NCBI RefSeq assembly: GCF_900110685.1
Contig: NZ_FOES01000018.1
Span: forward strand, 1 to 48,970
Reading direction: 5' to 3'
DNA from: Piscibacillus halophilus
GTDB lineage: Bacteria; Bacillota; Bacilli; Bacillales; Alkalibacillaceae
DNA: 48,970 nucleotides
The notes below the pieces were generated by a model. That model ran no database searches. It saw only the letters and a program-made list of their open reading frames with translations, and was not told the DNA's origin. A program made the position numbers and the translations under genes. Positions 1-11,866 of the stretch are shown here, in pieces (position 1 is the stretch's first letter; each line of letters starts with the position of its first letter).

Positions 1-161
1 TGATAAGCAGGGCAGCCGGTGTCGCGTGAAAAGCTTGCGAAAGCTTCTTCCGGAATTTGTTCGACTAAATCATTCACAACAAAAGCCATATCATCTTTGT
101 CTAATTTTATTTCTAAATCTAAAGGCAAAACCACTTGATTCATGTTATAATGTTTAAACAT
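1..161 (-). CDS. IS1182-family transposase, N-terminal part
   Basis: The ATG is at 161-159 on the minus strand, preceded by a strong AGGAGG site at about 167-175. The visible 53 residues begin MFKHYNMNQVVLPLDLEIKL and continue through VEQIPEEAF to a DTGCPAYH stretch. This matches my memory of the N-terminus of IS1182-type DDE transposases (DUF772 type). The catalytic core is beyond the window edge, so I cannot say whether the enzyme is intact. Confidence 0.8.
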   Translation of the reverse strand, partial: MFKHYNMNQVVLPLDLEIKLDKDDMAFVVNDLVEQIPEEAFASFSRDTGCPAY

Positions 162-250
162 AAGGATCCTCCTTTGGGGTTATGGTGTAGTTACTTTAAT
201 TCTATCAAAGGGGATCCTTTTTGTTTATCTAAAATTAAAAAAGAGTATAA

Positions 251-295
251 AAAAATCGTGGAGAACATCAATTTTGATGTCTTCCACGATTTTTT
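251..295. terminator. Bidirectional hairpin terminator inside the IS end
   Basis: The arms aaaaatcgtgga (251-262) and tccacgattttt (283-294) form a long near-perfect stem, extended inward with mismatches, with A and T runs at its ends. It can therefore terminate in both directions. It lies between the terminal repeat and the transposase start. It probably shields the transposase from outside transcription, and shields the flanking DNA from the IS. Confidence 0.65.
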
Positions 296-443
296 ATTTT
301 ACTGGGTTTTGTCCCAGCCTCTTTTTGTTAAAGAGGTTGCTAAAATACCTATTCATTATAAGGCGACCTATAGGTTTAATCTTTCTATATTATAATATTT
401 GACTAGGCTTTTATAACAATTTTTCTGAATTTTACCCTATCGG

Positions 444-472
444 TTGAAAGCAGTCTTAAACCTTAGTATAAT
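444..472 (+). promoter_or_regulatory. Candidate sigma-A promoter P1 of the S10 operon
   Basis: TTGAAA (444-449), a 17-bp spacer and TATAAT (467-472). It lies in the 350-base gap between the insertion sequence and rpsJ. The assignment rests only on consensus match and spacing. Confidence 0.55.
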
Positions 473-508
473 AACAAAGGTGATTGCGCAGAAACTTACT
501 GAATTTCC

Positions 509-537
509 TTGCGAAGTGCGGGTATATTCTGTATAAT
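509..537 (+). promoter_or_regulatory. Candidate sigma-A promoter P2 of the S10 operon
   Basis: TTGCGA (509-514), a 17-bp spacer and TATAAT (532-537). It is placed 65 bp downstream of P1, in tandem. Transcription would start near 544, giving a leader of about 130 nt before rpsJ. Confidence 0.6.
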
Positions 538-543
538 ATTTAA

Positions 544-982
<439 letters not shown>

Positions 983-1007
983 ATCAATTTTTTAGGAGGT
1001 GTAACGG

Positions 1008-1637
1008 ATGGCGAAAGGAATCTTAGGACGCAAAATCGGAATGACTCAACTATTCTCTGAAAGCGGCGAATTAGTGCCTGTAACAGTAATTCAAGCAGAA
1101 GGCAACGTTGTTCTTCAGAAGAAAACTATTGAAAACGATGGTTATGAAGCTATTCAAGTAGGTTTTGCGGATCAAAAAGAATCGAATGCGAACAAACCGG
1201 CTAAAGGCCATGCTGAAAAAGCAGACACTAAGCCTAAGCGCTTCATTCGCGAAATCCGTAACGTAAATCTTGACGAATATGAAGTAGGTCAAGAATTAAG
1301 TGTGGATGTATTTGAAGCAGGTGAAAAAATCGACGTAACCGGAACTTCTAAAGGTAAAGGGTTCCAAGGTGCGATTAAACGTCATAATCAACAACGTGGT
1401 CCAATGACTCACGGTTCGCATTATCACCGTTCTCCAGGTGCGATGGGTGTTATCGATCCTATGCGCGTATTTAAAGGTAAAAAACTACCTGGACAAATGG
1501 GCGGTCAAACAGTAACAATACAAAACTTAGAAGTTGTTAAAGTAGATACTGAAAACAACTTGATTCTCGTTAAAGGTAATGTACCTGGAGCGAAGAAATC
1601 ATTTGTAGAAATTACAAGTGCGGTTAAGGCTAACTAA
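1008..1637 (+). CDS. rplC: 50S ribosomal protein L3
   Basis: Protein of 209 aa. L3 is an early assembly protein whose long loop reaches the peptidyl transferase centre. The N-terminus [16 protein letters not shown] and the central [17 protein letters not shown] loop (about residues 130-145) are diagnostic. GGAGG lies just before ATG 1008. The gene sits between rpsJ and rplD with 25-nt gaps on each side, as expected for the S10 operon. Confidence 0.98.
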   Translation: MAKGILGRKIGMTQLFSESGELVPVTVIQAEGNVVLQKKTIENDGYEAIQVGFADQKESNANKPAKGHAEKADTKPKRFIREIRNVNLDEYEVGQELSVDVFEAGEKIDVTGTSKGKGFQGAIKRHNQQRGPMTHGSHYHRSPGAMGVIDPMRVFKGKKLPGQMGGQTVTIQNLEVVKVDTENNLILVKGNVPGAKKSFVEITSAVKAN

Positions 1638-1662
1638 ATATTAAACGAAGGGAGGATATGTC

Positions 1663-2286
1663 ATGCCTAAAGTAGCACTATACAATCAAACTGGCTCTCA
1701 AGTAGGCGATATCGAGCTTACAGACGGAGTTTTTGGTATTGAACCAAACGAAACGGTATTAAAAGACGCTGTTGTGATGCAACAAGCATCTCTACGTCAA
1801 GGTACTCACAAAGTGAAAAATCGCTCTGAAGTATCTGGTGGTGGTCGTAAACCATGGCGCCAAAAAGGTACGGGTCGCGCTCGTCAAGGGTCAATCCGTT
1901 CTCCACAATGGGTAGGTGGTGGAACTGTATTCGGTCCAACACCACGTAGCTACAGCTACAAATTACCTAAGAAAGTACGTCGTTTAGCGCTTCGTTCTGC
2001 TTTATCTTCTAAAGTACAAAACGAAGAGATCTTTGTATTAGAAGGTTTAAGCATTGAAGCTCCTAAAACGAAAGAAGTTGTTCAATTACTAAGCAGTTTT
2101 GATGTAAACGAAAAAGCTTTAATTGTTACAGCAGAAAAAGATGAAAACATCGAACGTTCTGCTAACAATCTACAAGGCGTGCATGTTCTATCAGTAGAAC
2201 AAGTTAATGTATTAGATTTACTAAAGTATGACAAGCTGTTTATCACTAAGGAAGCAGCTGAAAAAGCAGGGGAGGTGCTTGCATAA
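1663..2286 (+). CDS. rplD: 50S ribosomal protein L4
   Basis: Protein of 207 aa. L4 binds 23S rRNA domain I and lines the exit tunnel. The arginine/glycine-rich extended loop (about residues 45-95, with [18 protein letters not shown]) is typical. Start ATG 1663 follows GGGAGG. The stop overlaps the rplW start by one base (TAATG), which suggests translational coupling. In enterobacteria L4 represses this operon; nothing in this sequence shows that here. Confidence 0.98.
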   Translation: MPKVALYNQTGSQVGDIELTDGVFGIEPNETVLKDAVVMQQASLRQGTHKVKNRSEVSGGGRKPWRQKGTGRARQGSIRSPQWVGGGTVFGPTPRSYSYKLPKKVRRLALRSALSSKVQNEEIFVLEGLSIEAPKTKEVVQLLSSFDVNEKALIVTAEKDENIERSANNLQGVHVLSVEQVNVLDLLKYDKLFITKEAAEKAGEVLA

Positions 2287-2576
2287 TGACAGAACCAAGA
2301 GATATCATTAAGCGCCCTATTATTACTGAACACTCTGCAGATTTAATGGCTGAAAATAAATATACGTTTGAAGTTGCTAACAAAGCTAACAAAACGGAAA
2401 TTAAAAACGCTGTTGAAACTATTTTCGGAGTCAAAGTTGATCAAGTAAACACGATCAACCTAAAAGGTAAGAAAAGAAGAATGGGTCGTTACGAAGGTTT
2501 CCGCCCAGATCGTAAAAAAGCTATTGTTACATTATCACCTGATAGCAAAGAATTAGATTTCTTTGAAGGTGTGTAA
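2286..2576 (+). CDS. rplW: 50S ribosomal protein L23
   Basis: Protein of 96 aa. L23 sits at the tunnel exit and docks trigger factor and SRP. The N-terminal [16 protein letters not shown] and the conserved [20 protein letters not shown] loop identify it. It starts on the last base of the rplD stop codon and is followed 40 nt later by rplB. Confidence 0.98.
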   Translation: MTEPRDIIKRPIITEHSADLMAENKYTFEVANKANKTEIKNAVETIFGVKVDQVNTINLKGKKRRMGRYEGFRPDRKKAIVTLSPDSKELDFFEGV

Positions 2577-2616
2577 GTCGGATAAATAAAACAATTCATT
2601 AAAGGAGGGAAAACAG

Positions 2617-3450
2617 ATGGCGATCAAAAAGTATAGACCAACTAGTAACGGGCGTCGTAACATGTCTATATTAACTAATGAAGAAATTACGACTAAAACC
2701 CCGGAAAAATCCCTACTTGCACCACTTAAGAAGCGTGCAGGACGTAATAACCAAGGGAAATTAACAGTTCGTCATCAAGGTGGAGGACACAAACGTCAAT
2801 ACCGTATCATTGATTTCAAACGTGATAAAGATGGTATACCAGGACGCGTTGCTTCGATCGAATACGATCCGAACCGTTCAGCTAACATCGCGTTAATCAA
2901 CTATGCAGACGGTGAGAAGCGTTACATCCTTGCACCTAAAGGCCTAAAAGTAGGTCAAGAAATTATTTCAGGTGAAGGTGCTGATATCAAAACAGGTAAC
3001 GCACTTCCACTTAACAAAATGCCAGTAGGTACTACTGTTCATAACATTGAGTTAAAACCAGGTCGTGGAGGACAGTTAGTACGCTCTGCAGGAGCACAAG
3101 CTCAAATCTTAGGTAAAGAAGAAAAATACGTATTAGTACGTCTAGCATCAGGCGAAACTCGTATGATTCTTGGCACTTGCCGTGCGACAATCGGTCAAGT
3201 CGGTAATATTGAACATGAACTTGTAAGAGTAGGTAAAGCAGGACGTTCTCGTTGGAAAGGTATTCGCCCAACTGTTCGTGGTTCTGTTATGAACCCAAGC
3301 GATCACCCACACGGTGGTGGTGAAGGTCGTGCACCAATCGGTCTTCCATCTCCAATGTCACCATGGGGTAAACCTACGCTTGGACTTAAAACTCGTAAGC
3401 GTAATAAACAGTCAGATAAGTTTATTGTACGTCGTCGTAAGAAGAAATAA
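2617..3450 (+). CDS. rplB: 50S ribosomal protein L2
   Basis: Protein of 277 aa. L2 is required for subunit joining and peptidyl transferase activity. It starts [17 protein letters not shown]. Near the C-terminus it has [19 protein letters not shown], which includes the conserved histidine near the catalytic centre. The lysine/arginine-rich tail ends RRRKKK. AAAGGAGGG precedes ATG 2617. Confidence 0.98.
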   Translation: MAIKKYRPTSNGRRNMSILTNEEITTKTPEKSLLAPLKKRAGRNNQGKLTVRHQGGGHKRQYRIIDFKRDKDGIPGRVASIEYDPNRSANIALINYADGEKRYILAPKGLKVGQEIISGEGADIKTGNALPLNKMPVGTTVHNIELKPGRGGQLVRSAGAQAQILGKEEKYVLVRLASGETRMILGTCRATIGQVGNIEHELVRVGKAGRSRWKGIRPTVRGSVMNPSDHPHGGGEGRAPIGLPSPMSPWGKPTLGLKTRKRNKQSDKFIVRRRKKK

Positions 3451-3507
3451 TCCTGAAAAAGTACAATCGATTAGACGATTGGCTTAAAGACGGAAGGAGG
3501 TTTATTC

Positions 3508-3786
3508 ATGGGTCGTAGTTTAAAAAAGGGACCTTTCGTGGATGATCATTTAATGAAAAAAGTTGAAAAAATGAACGAGGAAAATAAAAAGTCCGTCATT
3601 AAAACATGGTCACGTCGTTCAACTATTTTCCCTAACTTTGTTGGAAACACTATTGCAGTATATGACGGCCGTAAACATGTACCCGTTTATATCACGGAAG
3701 ACATGGTTGGACATAAACTAGGTGAGTTTGCTCCAACACGTACGTTCAAAGGTCATTCCGGTGACGATAAGAAAACAAAACGCTAA
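3508..3786 (+). CDS. rpsS: 30S ribosomal protein S19
   Basis: Protein of 92 aa. S19 lies in the 30S head near the A site and with S13 contacts 16S rRNA. Diagnostic segments are [30 protein letters not shown] and [22 protein letters not shown] precedes ATG 3508. Its 57-nt gap from rplB is one of the longer gaps in this operon and shows no clear hairpin. Confidence 0.98.
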   Translation: MGRSLKKGPFVDDHLMKKVEKMNEENKKSVIKTWSRRSTIFPNFVGNTIAVYDGRKHVPVYITEDMVGHKLGEFAPTRTFKGHSGDDKKTKR

Positions 3787-3802
3787 TTGAGAGGAGGTTA
3801 GC

Positions 3803-4150
3803 ATGATGCAACAAGCTAAAGCAGTAGCTAAAACGGTTCGTATTGCTCCTCGTAAAGCTCGTTTAGTCATTGATTTAATTCGAGGAAAAGAAGTTGGCGA
3901 AGCGCTCGCAATCTTAGCACACACTAACCGTGCAGCATCACCAATCGTTGAGAAAGTTTTAAAATCAGCCGTTGCGAATGCTGAACACAATTATGAACTA
4001 GATGCGGAAAATTTATATATCAGTGAAGCATTTGTAAATGAAGGCGTTACACTTAAACGTTTCCGCCCACGTGCACAAGGTCGTGCAAGTGCAATTAACA
4101 AACGCACAAGCCACATTACAGTTGTGGTATCAGAAAAGAAGGAGGGATAA
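3803..4150 (+). CDS. rplV: 50S ribosomal protein L22
   Basis: Protein of 115 aa. L22 lines the exit tunnel with its beta-hairpin (around [19 protein letters not shown]), a known site of macrolide-resistance changes in this family. Two ATG codons are adjacent (3803 and 3806). GAGGAGG fits either, so the N-terminal Met-Met is uncertain by one residue. Only 3 nt separate the stop from the rpsC GTG. Confidence 0.97.
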   Translation: MMQQAKAVAKTVRIAPRKARLVIDLIRGKEVGEALAILAHTNRAASPIVEKVLKSAVANAEHNYELDAENLYISEAFVNEGVTLKRFRPRAQGRASAINKRTSHITVVVSEKKEG

Positions 4151-4153
4151 TCA

Positions 4154-4798
4154 GTGGGTCAAAAAATTAACCCGAAAGGTCTTCGTATTGGCGTAATTCG
4201 TGACTGGGAATCTAAATGGTATGCAGAAAAAGAATATGCTGACTTATTACACGAAGACATTGAGGTTCGTGAATATATTGAAGAACGTTTAAAAGATTCT
4301 GCAGTATCTTCAGTTGAAATTGAACGTGCTGCAAACCGTATTAACATCTCAATCCACACAGCAAAACCAGGAATGGTTATTGGTAAAGGTGGATCTGAAG
4401 TAGAAGCTCTACGTACAAAACTAAGTAATTTAACTGGTAAACGTGTTCACATCAACATCGTTGAGGTGAAAAAACCAGAATTAGACGCAACATTAGTTGC
4501 AGAAAACATTGCGCGTCAACTTGAAAATCGTGTTTCATTCCGTCGTGTACAGAAACAAGCGATTCAACGTGCTATGCGCGCAGGTGCAAAAGGTATTAAA
4601 ACGCAAGTATCTGGTCGTCTAGGCGGTGCGGATATTGCTCGTGCGGAACAATATAACGAAGGAACTGTACCACTACACACACTACGTGCAGATATCGACT
4701 ACGGTACGGCTGAAGCCGATACAACGTACGGTAAACTAGGTGTTAAAGTGTGGATTTATCGTGGAGAGGTCCTTCCAACTAAAAATGATAACCAATAA
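4154..4798 (+). CDS. rpsC: 30S ribosomal protein S3
   Basis: Protein of 214 aa that starts with GTG. S3 has an N-terminal KH type-2 domain ([11 protein letters not shown], about residues 78-90) and a C-terminal domain with [11 protein letters not shown]. It forms part of the mRNA entry channel. The stretch [20 protein letters not shown] fixes the start. Its Shine-Dalgarno site (GGAGGG) lies inside the end of rplV, which suggests coupling. Confidence 0.98.
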   Translation: MGQKINPKGLRIGVIRDWESKWYAEKEYADLLHEDIEVREYIEERLKDSAVSSVEIERAANRINISIHTAKPGMVIGKGGSEVEALRTKLSNLTGKRVHINIVEVKKPELDATLVAENIARQLENRVSFRRVQKQAIQRAMRAGAKGIKTQVSGRLGGADIARAEQYNEGTVPLHTLRADIDYGTAEADTTYGKLGVKVWIYRGEVLPTKNDNQ

Positions 4799-4816
4799 GG
4801 AAGGGGGATTCGCAGT

Positions 4817-5251
4817 ATGTTAATGCCTAAACGTGTAAAATATCGTAGACAACACCGTGGCAGCCTTAAAGGTCGTGCTAAAGGTGGAACGCAAGTATCA
4901 CATGGTGAATTCGGTCTTCAAGCTCTTGAAGGTGAATGGATTACAAGCCGTCAGATCGAGGCAGCTCGTATCGCGATGACTCGTTACATGAAACGTGGCG
5001 GTAAAGTATGGATTAAAATCTTCCCTGATAAACCTAAAACTGCAAAACCTCTAGAAGTACGTATGGGTTCCGGTAAAGGTTCTCCAGAAGGTTGGGTAGC
5101 AGTTGTAAAACCAGGGAAAATCTTATTCGAAATCGCTGGAGTAAACGAAGAGGTGGCTCGTGAAGCATTACGTTTAGCATCTCACAAACTTCCAGTTAAA
5201 ACGAAGTTCGTAAAACGCGAAGAAATTGGTGGTGATAGCAATGAAAGCTAA
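4817..5251 (+). CDS. rplP: 50S ribosomal protein L16
   Basis: Protein of 144 aa, the same length as in B. subtilis. L16 sits by the A-site tRNA elbow. ATG 4817 ([15 protein letters not shown]) is preferred to the internal ATG 4823 because the family usually begins MLxPKRVKYR. The motif [19 protein letters not shown] is diagnostic. The gene overlaps rpmC by 11 nt. Confidence 0.98.
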   Translation: MLMPKRVKYRRQHRGSLKGRAKGGTQVSHGEFGLQALEGEWITSRQIEAARIAMTRYMKRGGKVWIKIFPDKPKTAKPLEVRMGSGKGSPEGWVAVVKPGKILFEIAGVNEEVAREALRLASHKLPVKTKFVKREEIGGDSNES

Positions 5252-5444
5252 CGAAATCAGAGAACTTACCACTGCCGAAATCGAACAAAAAATTAAGTCT
5301 TTAAAAGAAGAACTGTTTAACTTACGCTTTCAACTAGCAACTGGTCAACTTGAAAACACGGTACGTATCCGTGAAGTTAGAAAATCAATTGCTCGTATGA
5401 AAACAGTTATTCGTGAAAGAGAAGTCGGCATTAATAATCGATAA
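5241..5444 (+). CDS. rpmC: 50S ribosomal protein L29
   Basis: Protein of 67 aa, two helices near the tunnel exit. [18 protein letters not shown] is typical of Bacillaceae L29. The frame opens upstream at 5226, but ATG 5241 is chosen because homology starts there and GGTGG (5229-5233) lies upstream. It overlaps the end of rplP by 11 nt. Small size and helical charge pattern are normal for the family. Confidence 0.97.
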   Translation: MKANEIRELTTAEIEQKIKSLKEELFNLRFQLATGQLENTVRIREVRKSIARMKTVIREREVGINNR

Positions 5445-5464
5445 TTGAGAGGAGGTCTACCTCA

Positions 5465-5728
5465 ATGAGTGAACGTAAAGATCGCAAAGTTTATACTGGA
5501 CGCGTCATCTCTGACAAAATGGATAAAACCATTACCGTTTTAGTAGAAACTTATAAATTCCACCCGCTTTATGGTAAGCGTGTTAAATACTCTAAAAAAT
5601 TCAAAGCACATGACGAAAACAATCAAGCTAAAACTGGCGATATCGTAAGCATTATGGAAACTCGTCCATTATCAGCTACGAAGCGTTTTCGTTTAGTAGA
5701 AATTGTTGAAGAAGCAGTTATTATATAA
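5465..5728 (+). CDS. rpsQ: 30S ribosomal protein S17
   Basis: Protein of 87 aa, OB-fold, an early 16S rRNA 5'-domain binder. The pattern [19 protein letters not shown] and the following [19 protein letters not shown] are diagnostic. GAGGAGG precedes ATG 5465. It is followed by rplN after 38 nt. Confidence 0.98.
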   Translation: MSERKDRKVYTGRVISDKMDKTITVLVETYKFHPLYGKRVKYSKKFKAHDENNQAKTGDIVSIMETRPLSATKRFRLVEIVEEAVII

Positions 5729-5742
5729 TCGCTCGGTATTGA

Positions 5743-6135
<393 letters not shown>

Positions 6136-6223
6136 TGTTGAGTTTATAAGTTAACAAAAGTCGAATATAGACACTTTAATAAAGTGCCAAGTAAACAAAG
6201 CCTTGCAAGGAGGTGCACGATTC

Positions 6224-6535
6224 ATGCATGTAAAGAAAGGCGATAAAGTAAAAGTTATTACTGGTAAAGACAAAGGAAAAGAAGGCACTATTTTAGAAGC
6301 TTTTCCAAAGAAAGAACGCGTTTTGGTTGAAGGTGTTAACTACGTTAAGAAACACGCTAAGCCTTCTCAAGAAAACCCACAGGGTGGAATCTTGAACCAA
6401 GAAGCGCCAATCCATGTCTCTAATGTTATGCCTATCGATCCTAAAACAGGTGAGCCTACTCGAGTCGGTTATGAAGTGCGTGACGGCAAGAAAGTCCGCA
6501 TCGCTAAAAAATCAGGTGAACCTTTAGATAAATAG
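6224..6535 (+). CDS. rplX: 50S ribosomal protein L24
   Basis: Protein of 103 aa with an N-terminal KOW motif ([20 protein letters not shown]). L24 starts 50S assembly. The frame opens at 6203, but ATG 6224 is chosen from homology and the AGGAGG at 6208-6213. The 88-nt upstream gap has a small stem (cacttt/aaagtg, 6172-6186). A perfect palindrome ccttgcaagg (6201-6210) overlaps the ribosome site, so initiation may be tuned by structure. Confidence 0.97.
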   Translation: MHVKKGDKVKVITGKDKGKEGTILEAFPKKERVLVEGVNYVKKHAKPSQENPQGGILNQEAPIHVSNVMPIDPKTGEPTRVGYEVRDGKKVRIAKKSGEPLDK

Positions 6536-6561
6536 TAGTTGCGTGAAAGGAGGTCTACAAG

Positions 6562-7312
<751 letters not shown>

Positions 7313-7343
7313 ACCCGATAAATGGGAAGGAGGTAATGTACAA

Positions 7344-7739
7344 ATGATGTCAGATCCAATTGCAGATATGCTAACAAGAATTCGCAATGCGAACATGGTT
7401 CGTCATGATCAATTAGAAGTTCCAGCTTCTAAACTAAAAAGAGATATCGTGGATATTTTAAAGCGCGAAGGTTACATCCGCGATTACGAATATATTGAAG
7501 ACAACAAACAAGGTGTTTTACGTCTTTTCCTTAAATATGGTTCAAATAACGAGCGTGTCATTACAGGAATTAAACGTATTAGTAAGCCTGGACGTCGTGT
7601 GTATGCAAAATCAGACGAGATTCCTAAAGTACTAAACGGATTAGGAATCGCTGTTGTATCCACTTCTAAAGGTGTTTTAACGGATAAAGAAGCTCGTCAA
7701 CAAGCTGTAGGCGGCGAAGTTGTAGCTTACGTTTGGTAA
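7344..7739 (+). CDS. rpsH: 30S ribosomal protein S8
   Basis: Protein of 131 aa. S8 is a primary 16S rRNA binder. [19 protein letters not shown] at the N-terminus and [20 protein letters not shown] near the C-terminus are diagnostic. Two ATGs are adjacent (7344 and 7347); GGAGG supports either. In E. coli S8 is the spc operon repressor; I see no evidence for or against that here. Confidence 0.97.
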   Translation: MMSDPIADMLTRIRNANMVRHDQLEVPASKLKRDIVDILKREGYIRDYEYIEDNKQGVLRLFLKYGSNNERVITGIKRISKPGRRVYAKSDEIPKVLNGLGIAVVSTSKGVLTDKEARQQAVGGEVVAYVW

Positions 7740-7765
7740 TACTTGAAAGTCAGGAGGTGTAAGGT

Positions 7766-8302
7766 ATGTCACGTGTAGGTTTTAAAACTCTAGAAATTCC
7801 AAATGATGTTGAACTTAAATTTGATGGCAATACAGTGACTGTAAAAGGTCCTAAAGGGGAATTAACTCGTACATTCCACGAAGATATTAACATTAAAGTG
7901 GAAGATAACGTACTAACAGTTGAACGCCCAAGTGATAATAAAGAACACCGTGCGTTACACGGTACGACAAGAAGCTTAATTGGTAACATGGTTGAAGGTG
8001 TTACAAAAGGTTTCGAAAAAGCACTTGAAATTCAAGGTGTTGGTTACCGTGCTCAAATGCAAGGTAAGAAATTGGTTGTTAACGCTGGTTACTCACACCC
8101 AGTAGAAATTGAACCAATTGAAGGTATTGATATTGAGACTCCTTCTAACACAAAAGTTGTTGTTAAAGGTATCGATAAAGAAAAAGTAGGAGCAGTTGCA
8201 GCGAACATCCGCGCTATTCGTCCACCAGAACCTTACAAAGGTAAAGGTATTCGTTACGAAGGCGAGTATGTACGCCATAAGGAAGGTAAGACTGCTAAAT
8301 AA
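7766..8302 (+). CDS. rplF: 50S ribosomal protein L6
   Basis: Protein of 178 aa made of two similar alpha/beta domains, near the factor-binding site. [19 protein letters not shown], the [18 protein letters not shown] segment and the C-terminal [20 protein letters not shown] are family signatures. AGGAGG precedes ATG 7766. Gaps are 26 nt before and 32 nt after. Confidence 0.98.
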   Translation: MSRVGFKTLEIPNDVELKFDGNTVTVKGPKGELTRTFHEDINIKVEDNVLTVERPSDNKEHRALHGTTRSLIGNMVEGVTKGFEKALEIQGVGYRAQMQGKKLVVNAGYSHPVEIEPIEGIDIETPSNTKVVVKGIDKEKVGAVAANIRAIRPPEPYKGKGIRYEGEYVRHKEGKTAK

Positions 8303-8334
8303 TATCCGTTAAGAGACAGAAAGGAGTGACTTGA

Positions 8335-8697
8335 ATGATTACGAAACCAGACAAAAATGCGGTTCGTAAAAAGCGCCATTCACGTATGCGTCGTACGTTA
8401 GCTGGTACAGCAGAACGTCCTCGATTAAACGTATATCGCTCAAACAAACACATTTATGCACAATTAATAGATGATACAAACGCTCAAACAATCGCAAGTG
8501 CTTCAACAGTAGATTCTGAGTTTAACGGTGACTCTACTGGTAATGTAGAAGCTGCAAAACAAGTCGGCGAATTAATCGCTAAGCGTGCGGTTGATAAAGG
8601 ATATAAATCAGTAATCTTCGATCGTGGAGGTTACCTTTACCATGGTCGCGTGAAAGCTTTAGCGGAAGCTGCACGTGAAGCAGGATTAGAATTTTAA
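8335..8697 (+). CDS. rplR: 50S ribosomal protein L18
   Basis: Protein of 120 aa that carries 5S rRNA into the 50S subunit. It shows the expected basic N-terminus ([19 protein letters not shown]) and the C-terminal [23 protein letters not shown] 8335 follows AAAGGAG. Spacing to rpsE is 24 nt. Confidence 0.98.
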   Translation: MITKPDKNAVRKKRHSRMRRTLAGTAERPRLNVYRSNKHIYAQLIDDTNAQTIASASTVDSEFNGDSTGNVEAAKQVGELIAKRAVDKGYKSVIFDRGGYLYHGRVKALAEAAREAGLEF

Positions 8698-8721
8698 TTG
8701 ACTGATAAAGGAGGGAAATTC

Positions 8722-9225
8722 ATGCGTACAGCAATCGATCCAAGTAAGTTAGATATAGAAGAACGCGTGGTTACAGTAAACCGTGTTGCTAAGGTTGTAA
8801 AAGGTGGTCGTCGTTTCCGTTTTACAGCTTTAGTTGTTGTAGGTGACAGAAACGGACACGTTGGTTTTGGTACTGGTAAAGCACAAGAGGTACCAGAAGC
8901 AATCCGTAAAGCAGTTGAAGATGGTAAGAAAAACTTAATCCGTGTACCAATCGTTGGCACAACAATTCCACACCAAATCAACGGTGAATTTGGCGCTGGA
9001 AACATTCTATTAAAACCAGCTGCAGAAGGTACGGGAATTATCGCAGGTGGACCAGTTCGTGCGGTACTAGAACTAGCAGGTGTAGGTGACATTCTTTCAA
9101 AATCACTAGGTTCAAACACACCAATCAACATGGTTCGTGCGACAATCTCAGGTTTAGCTAATCTTAAGACAGCAGAAGAAGTTGCAAAACTTCGCGGTAA
9201 GTCTGTTGAGGAACTGTTAGGATAA
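8722..9225 (+). CDS. rpsE: 30S ribosomal protein S5
   Basis: Protein of 167 aa. S5 affects decoding fidelity and carries spectinomycin-resistance sites in its N-terminal loop. The dsRBD-like N-terminal domain ([20 protein letters not shown], from about residue 14) and the ATISGL helix follow the family. The frame opens at a TTG at 8698, but ATG 8722 has GGAGGG 7 nt upstream and the homologous N-terminus. Confidence 0.97.
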   Translation: MRTAIDPSKLDIEERVVTVNRVAKVVKGGRRFRFTALVVVGDRNGHVGFGTGKAQEVPEAIRKAVEDGKKNLIRVPIVGTTIPHQINGEFGAGNILLKPAAEGTGIIAGGPVRAVLELAGVGDILSKSLGSNTPINMVRATISGLANLKTAEEVAKLRGKSVEELLG

Positions 9226-9238
9226 GGAGGGATAACAG

Positions 9239-9421
9239 ATGGCTAATAAATTAGAAATTACCCTCACACGTAGCGTGATTGGTCGTAAGCAAGATCAACG
9301 CGACACAGTAAAAGCTTTAGGCTTAAATAAAATTCGCCAAACGGTGGTACTTGAAGATACACCAGCTGTTCGAGGCATGATTAACAAAGTGTCACACCTC
9401 GTTTCAGTAAAAGAAGCATAG
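9239..9421 (+). CDS. rpmD: 50S ribosomal protein L30
   Basis: Protein of 60 aa. [20 protein letters not shown] and [20 protein letters not shown] are typical. It starts 13 nt after rpsE with GGAGGG just upstream. L30 is a small peripheral 50S protein absent from some bacteria; its place between rpsE and rplO is the standard one. Confidence 0.97.
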   Translation: MANKLEITLTRSVIGRKQDQRDTVKALGLNKIRQTVVLEDTPAVRGMINKVSHLVSVKEA

Positions 9422-9452
9422 TTATATAACATGGTTAAGAGGAGGTGCTCAC

Positions 9453-9884
9453 ATGAAACTTCACGAACTAAAAGGATCTCGTAAAAATCGTAACCGCGTA
9501 GGACGTGGAATGGCATCTGGTAACGGAAAAACATCTGGTCGTGGACATAAAGGTCAGAAAGCGCGTTCTGGCGGTGGTGTACGCCCAGGTTTTGAAGGTG
9601 GTCAAATGCCATTATTCCAACGTTTACCGAAACGTGGATTTACAAACATCAACCGAAAAGAGTATACTATTGTTAATCTGGAAACTTTAAATCGTTTCGA
9701 AGATGGTACAGAAGTGACTCCTGAATTACTACTTGAGACAGGTGTAATCAGCAAAGTAAAAGCAGGCGTTAAAGTACTTGGAAACGGCAATTTAGAGAAA
9801 AAGTTGACAGTAAAAGCGCAGAAGTTCTCTGCTTCAGCTAAAGAAGCAATTGAAGCGGCGGGCGGTCAAACTGAGGTGATCTAA
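9453..9884 (+). CDS. rplO: 50S ribosomal protein L15
   Basis: Protein of 143 aa. The glycine/arginine-rich N-terminal extension ([20 protein letters not shown]) that penetrates the rRNA is typical of late-assembly L15. A middle [19 protein letters not shown] follows. Its stop overlaps the secY ATG by one base, so secY translation is probably coupled. Confidence 0.98.
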   Translation: MKLHELKGSRKNRNRVGRGMASGNGKTSGRGHKGQKARSGGGVRPGFEGGQMPLFQRLPKRGFTNINRKEYTIVNLETLNRFEDGTEVTPELLLETGVISKVKAGVKVLGNGNLEKKLTVKAQKFSASAKEAIEAAGGQTEVI

Positions 9885-11176
9885 TGTTTAGTACTTTTGC
9901 AAACATGTTCCGTGTTGCTGACATTAGACGAAAAATTCTATTTACCCTTGCAATTCTTGTAGTATTCCGTATTGGTTCATTCATTCCAGTGCCATTTACT
10001 GATGGTAATGCGATTGAAGTCATGAACGAAATGAACGCTTTTGGGTTCATTGACACATTTGGCGGAGGCGCGTTAAGTCAATATTCCGTCTTCGCTATGG
10101 GTATTTTCCCATACATTACAGCTTCCATCATCATGCAGTTATTGCAGATGGATGTTGTACCTAAATTTACGGAATGGAGAAAACAAGGGGAAGTAGGTCG
10201 TCGTAAGTTAGCACAAATCACTCGTTACGGAACGGTAGTCTTAGCTTTCATCCAAGCAATCGGTATGTCAATTGGTTTTAACTACATGACAAATGGTGCT
10301 CTAATTCAAGACCCAAATGTCTTTAAGTTCCTAGTTATTGCAATTGTATTAACTGGTGGTACGACATTCTTAATGTGGCTTGGTGAGCAGATTACAGAAT
10401 ACGGGGTTGGAAACGGAATTTCCATCCTAATTTTCGCAGGTATTGTAGCAGCAATTCCGAATGGAGTAAACCAGCTTTATGAAACTTATATTGCTGGGGC
10501 TGGAGATCAATTATTCTTAAACTTAGTGATCTTAGGTATTATTGTACTGGTCGTAATTGCTGTTATCGTGGGTGTTATTTTCATCCAGCAGGCAATTCGT
10601 AAGATTCCAATCCAGTATGCAAAAAGAACGGTCAATCGTTCACCAGTTGGAGGTCAATCCACTCATTTACCACTGAAGGTAAATGCAGCAGGGGTTATTC
10701 CAATTATCTTTGCTATTTCATTTATTATCGCACCTCAGACTATCGCAAACTTTTTCGAAGGTAATCAAATTGCATCGACTATTGCCTATGTATTTGATTA
10801 TACTCAGCCTATCGGTATGGCTTTATACGTAGCGCTGATTATTGCATTTACGTATTTCTACACATTTGTTCAAGTTAATCCTGAACAAATGGCTGAGAAC
10901 TTGCAAAAACAAGGTGGATATGTACCTGGAATTCGCCCTGGTAAAAACACGGAGACTTATTTAACTCGTGTGATCTACCGTTTAACTTTCGTTGGTGCAT
11001 TGTTCTTAGCAGTTGTTTCTATTTTCCCTATTATTTTAGGTAGTATTGCAAGTTTACCAACAGCCGTACAAATTGGTGGAACGAGTCTACTAATTGTTGT
11101 TGGTGTTGCTTTAAATACAATGAAACAGCTTGAAAGTCAATTAGTAAAACGCCATTACAGAGGTTTTATTAAGTAA
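9884..11176 (+). CDS. secY: Protein translocase channel subunit SecY
   Basis: Protein of 430 aa, an integral membrane protein with ten predicted hydrophobic helices. It forms the SecYEG channel for protein export. Family segments include GIFPYITASIIMQLLQMD (about residues 80-97), YGVGNGISILIFAGI and the cytoplasmic loop GYVPGIRPGKNTE. It is placed between rplO and adk as in Bacillus, overlapping rplO by one base. Confidence 0.98.
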   Translation: MFSTFANMFRVADIRRKILFTLAILVVFRIGSFIPVPFTDGNAIEVMNEMNAFGFIDTFGGGALSQYSVFAMGIFPYITASIIMQLLQMDVVPKFTEWRKQGEVGRRKLAQITRYGTVVLAFIQAIGMSIGFNYMTNGALIQDPNVFKFLVIAIVLTGGTTFLMWLGEQITEYGVGNGISILIFAGIVAAIPNGVNQLYETYIAGAGDQLFLNLVILGIIVLVVIAVIVGVIFIQQAIRKIPIQYAKRTVNRSPVGGQSTHLPLKVNAAGVIPIIFAISFIIAPQTIANFFEGNQIASTIAYVFDYTQPIGMALYVALIIAFTYFYTFVQVNPEQMAENLQKQGGYVPGIRPGKNTETYLTRVIYRLTFVGALFLAVVSIFPIILGSIASLPTAVQIGGTSLLIVVGVALNTMKQLESQLVKRHYRGFIK

Positions 11177-11200
11177 GACTTCAATTGACGAGTCATATGA

Positions 11201-11865
<665 letters not shown>

Positions 11866-11866
<1 letters not shown>

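Larger units (their letters stand above)
1..321 (-). mobile_element. IS1182-family insertion sequence, one end only
   Basis: The element enters from the left edge of the window and stops at the terminal inverted repeat at 302-321 (ctgggttttgtcccagcctc; read on the minus strand it begins gaggctgggacaaaaccc). I recognise that terminus, and the transposase start inside the element, as typical of IS1182-type elements in Bacillaceae. The other end and any target duplication lie outside the window, so completeness cannot be judged. The element sits just upstream of the S10 operon promoters. Confidence 0.8.

Noticed and set aside
135-395. 86-codon plus-strand open frame across the IS end
   Set aside because: It runs through the terminal repeat and the terminator hairpin and opposes the transposase start; no homology.
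8694-9131. Long minus-strand open frame opposite rpsE
   Set aside because: It is a codon-bias shadow of rpsE in a dense plus-strand operon, with no ribosome site.
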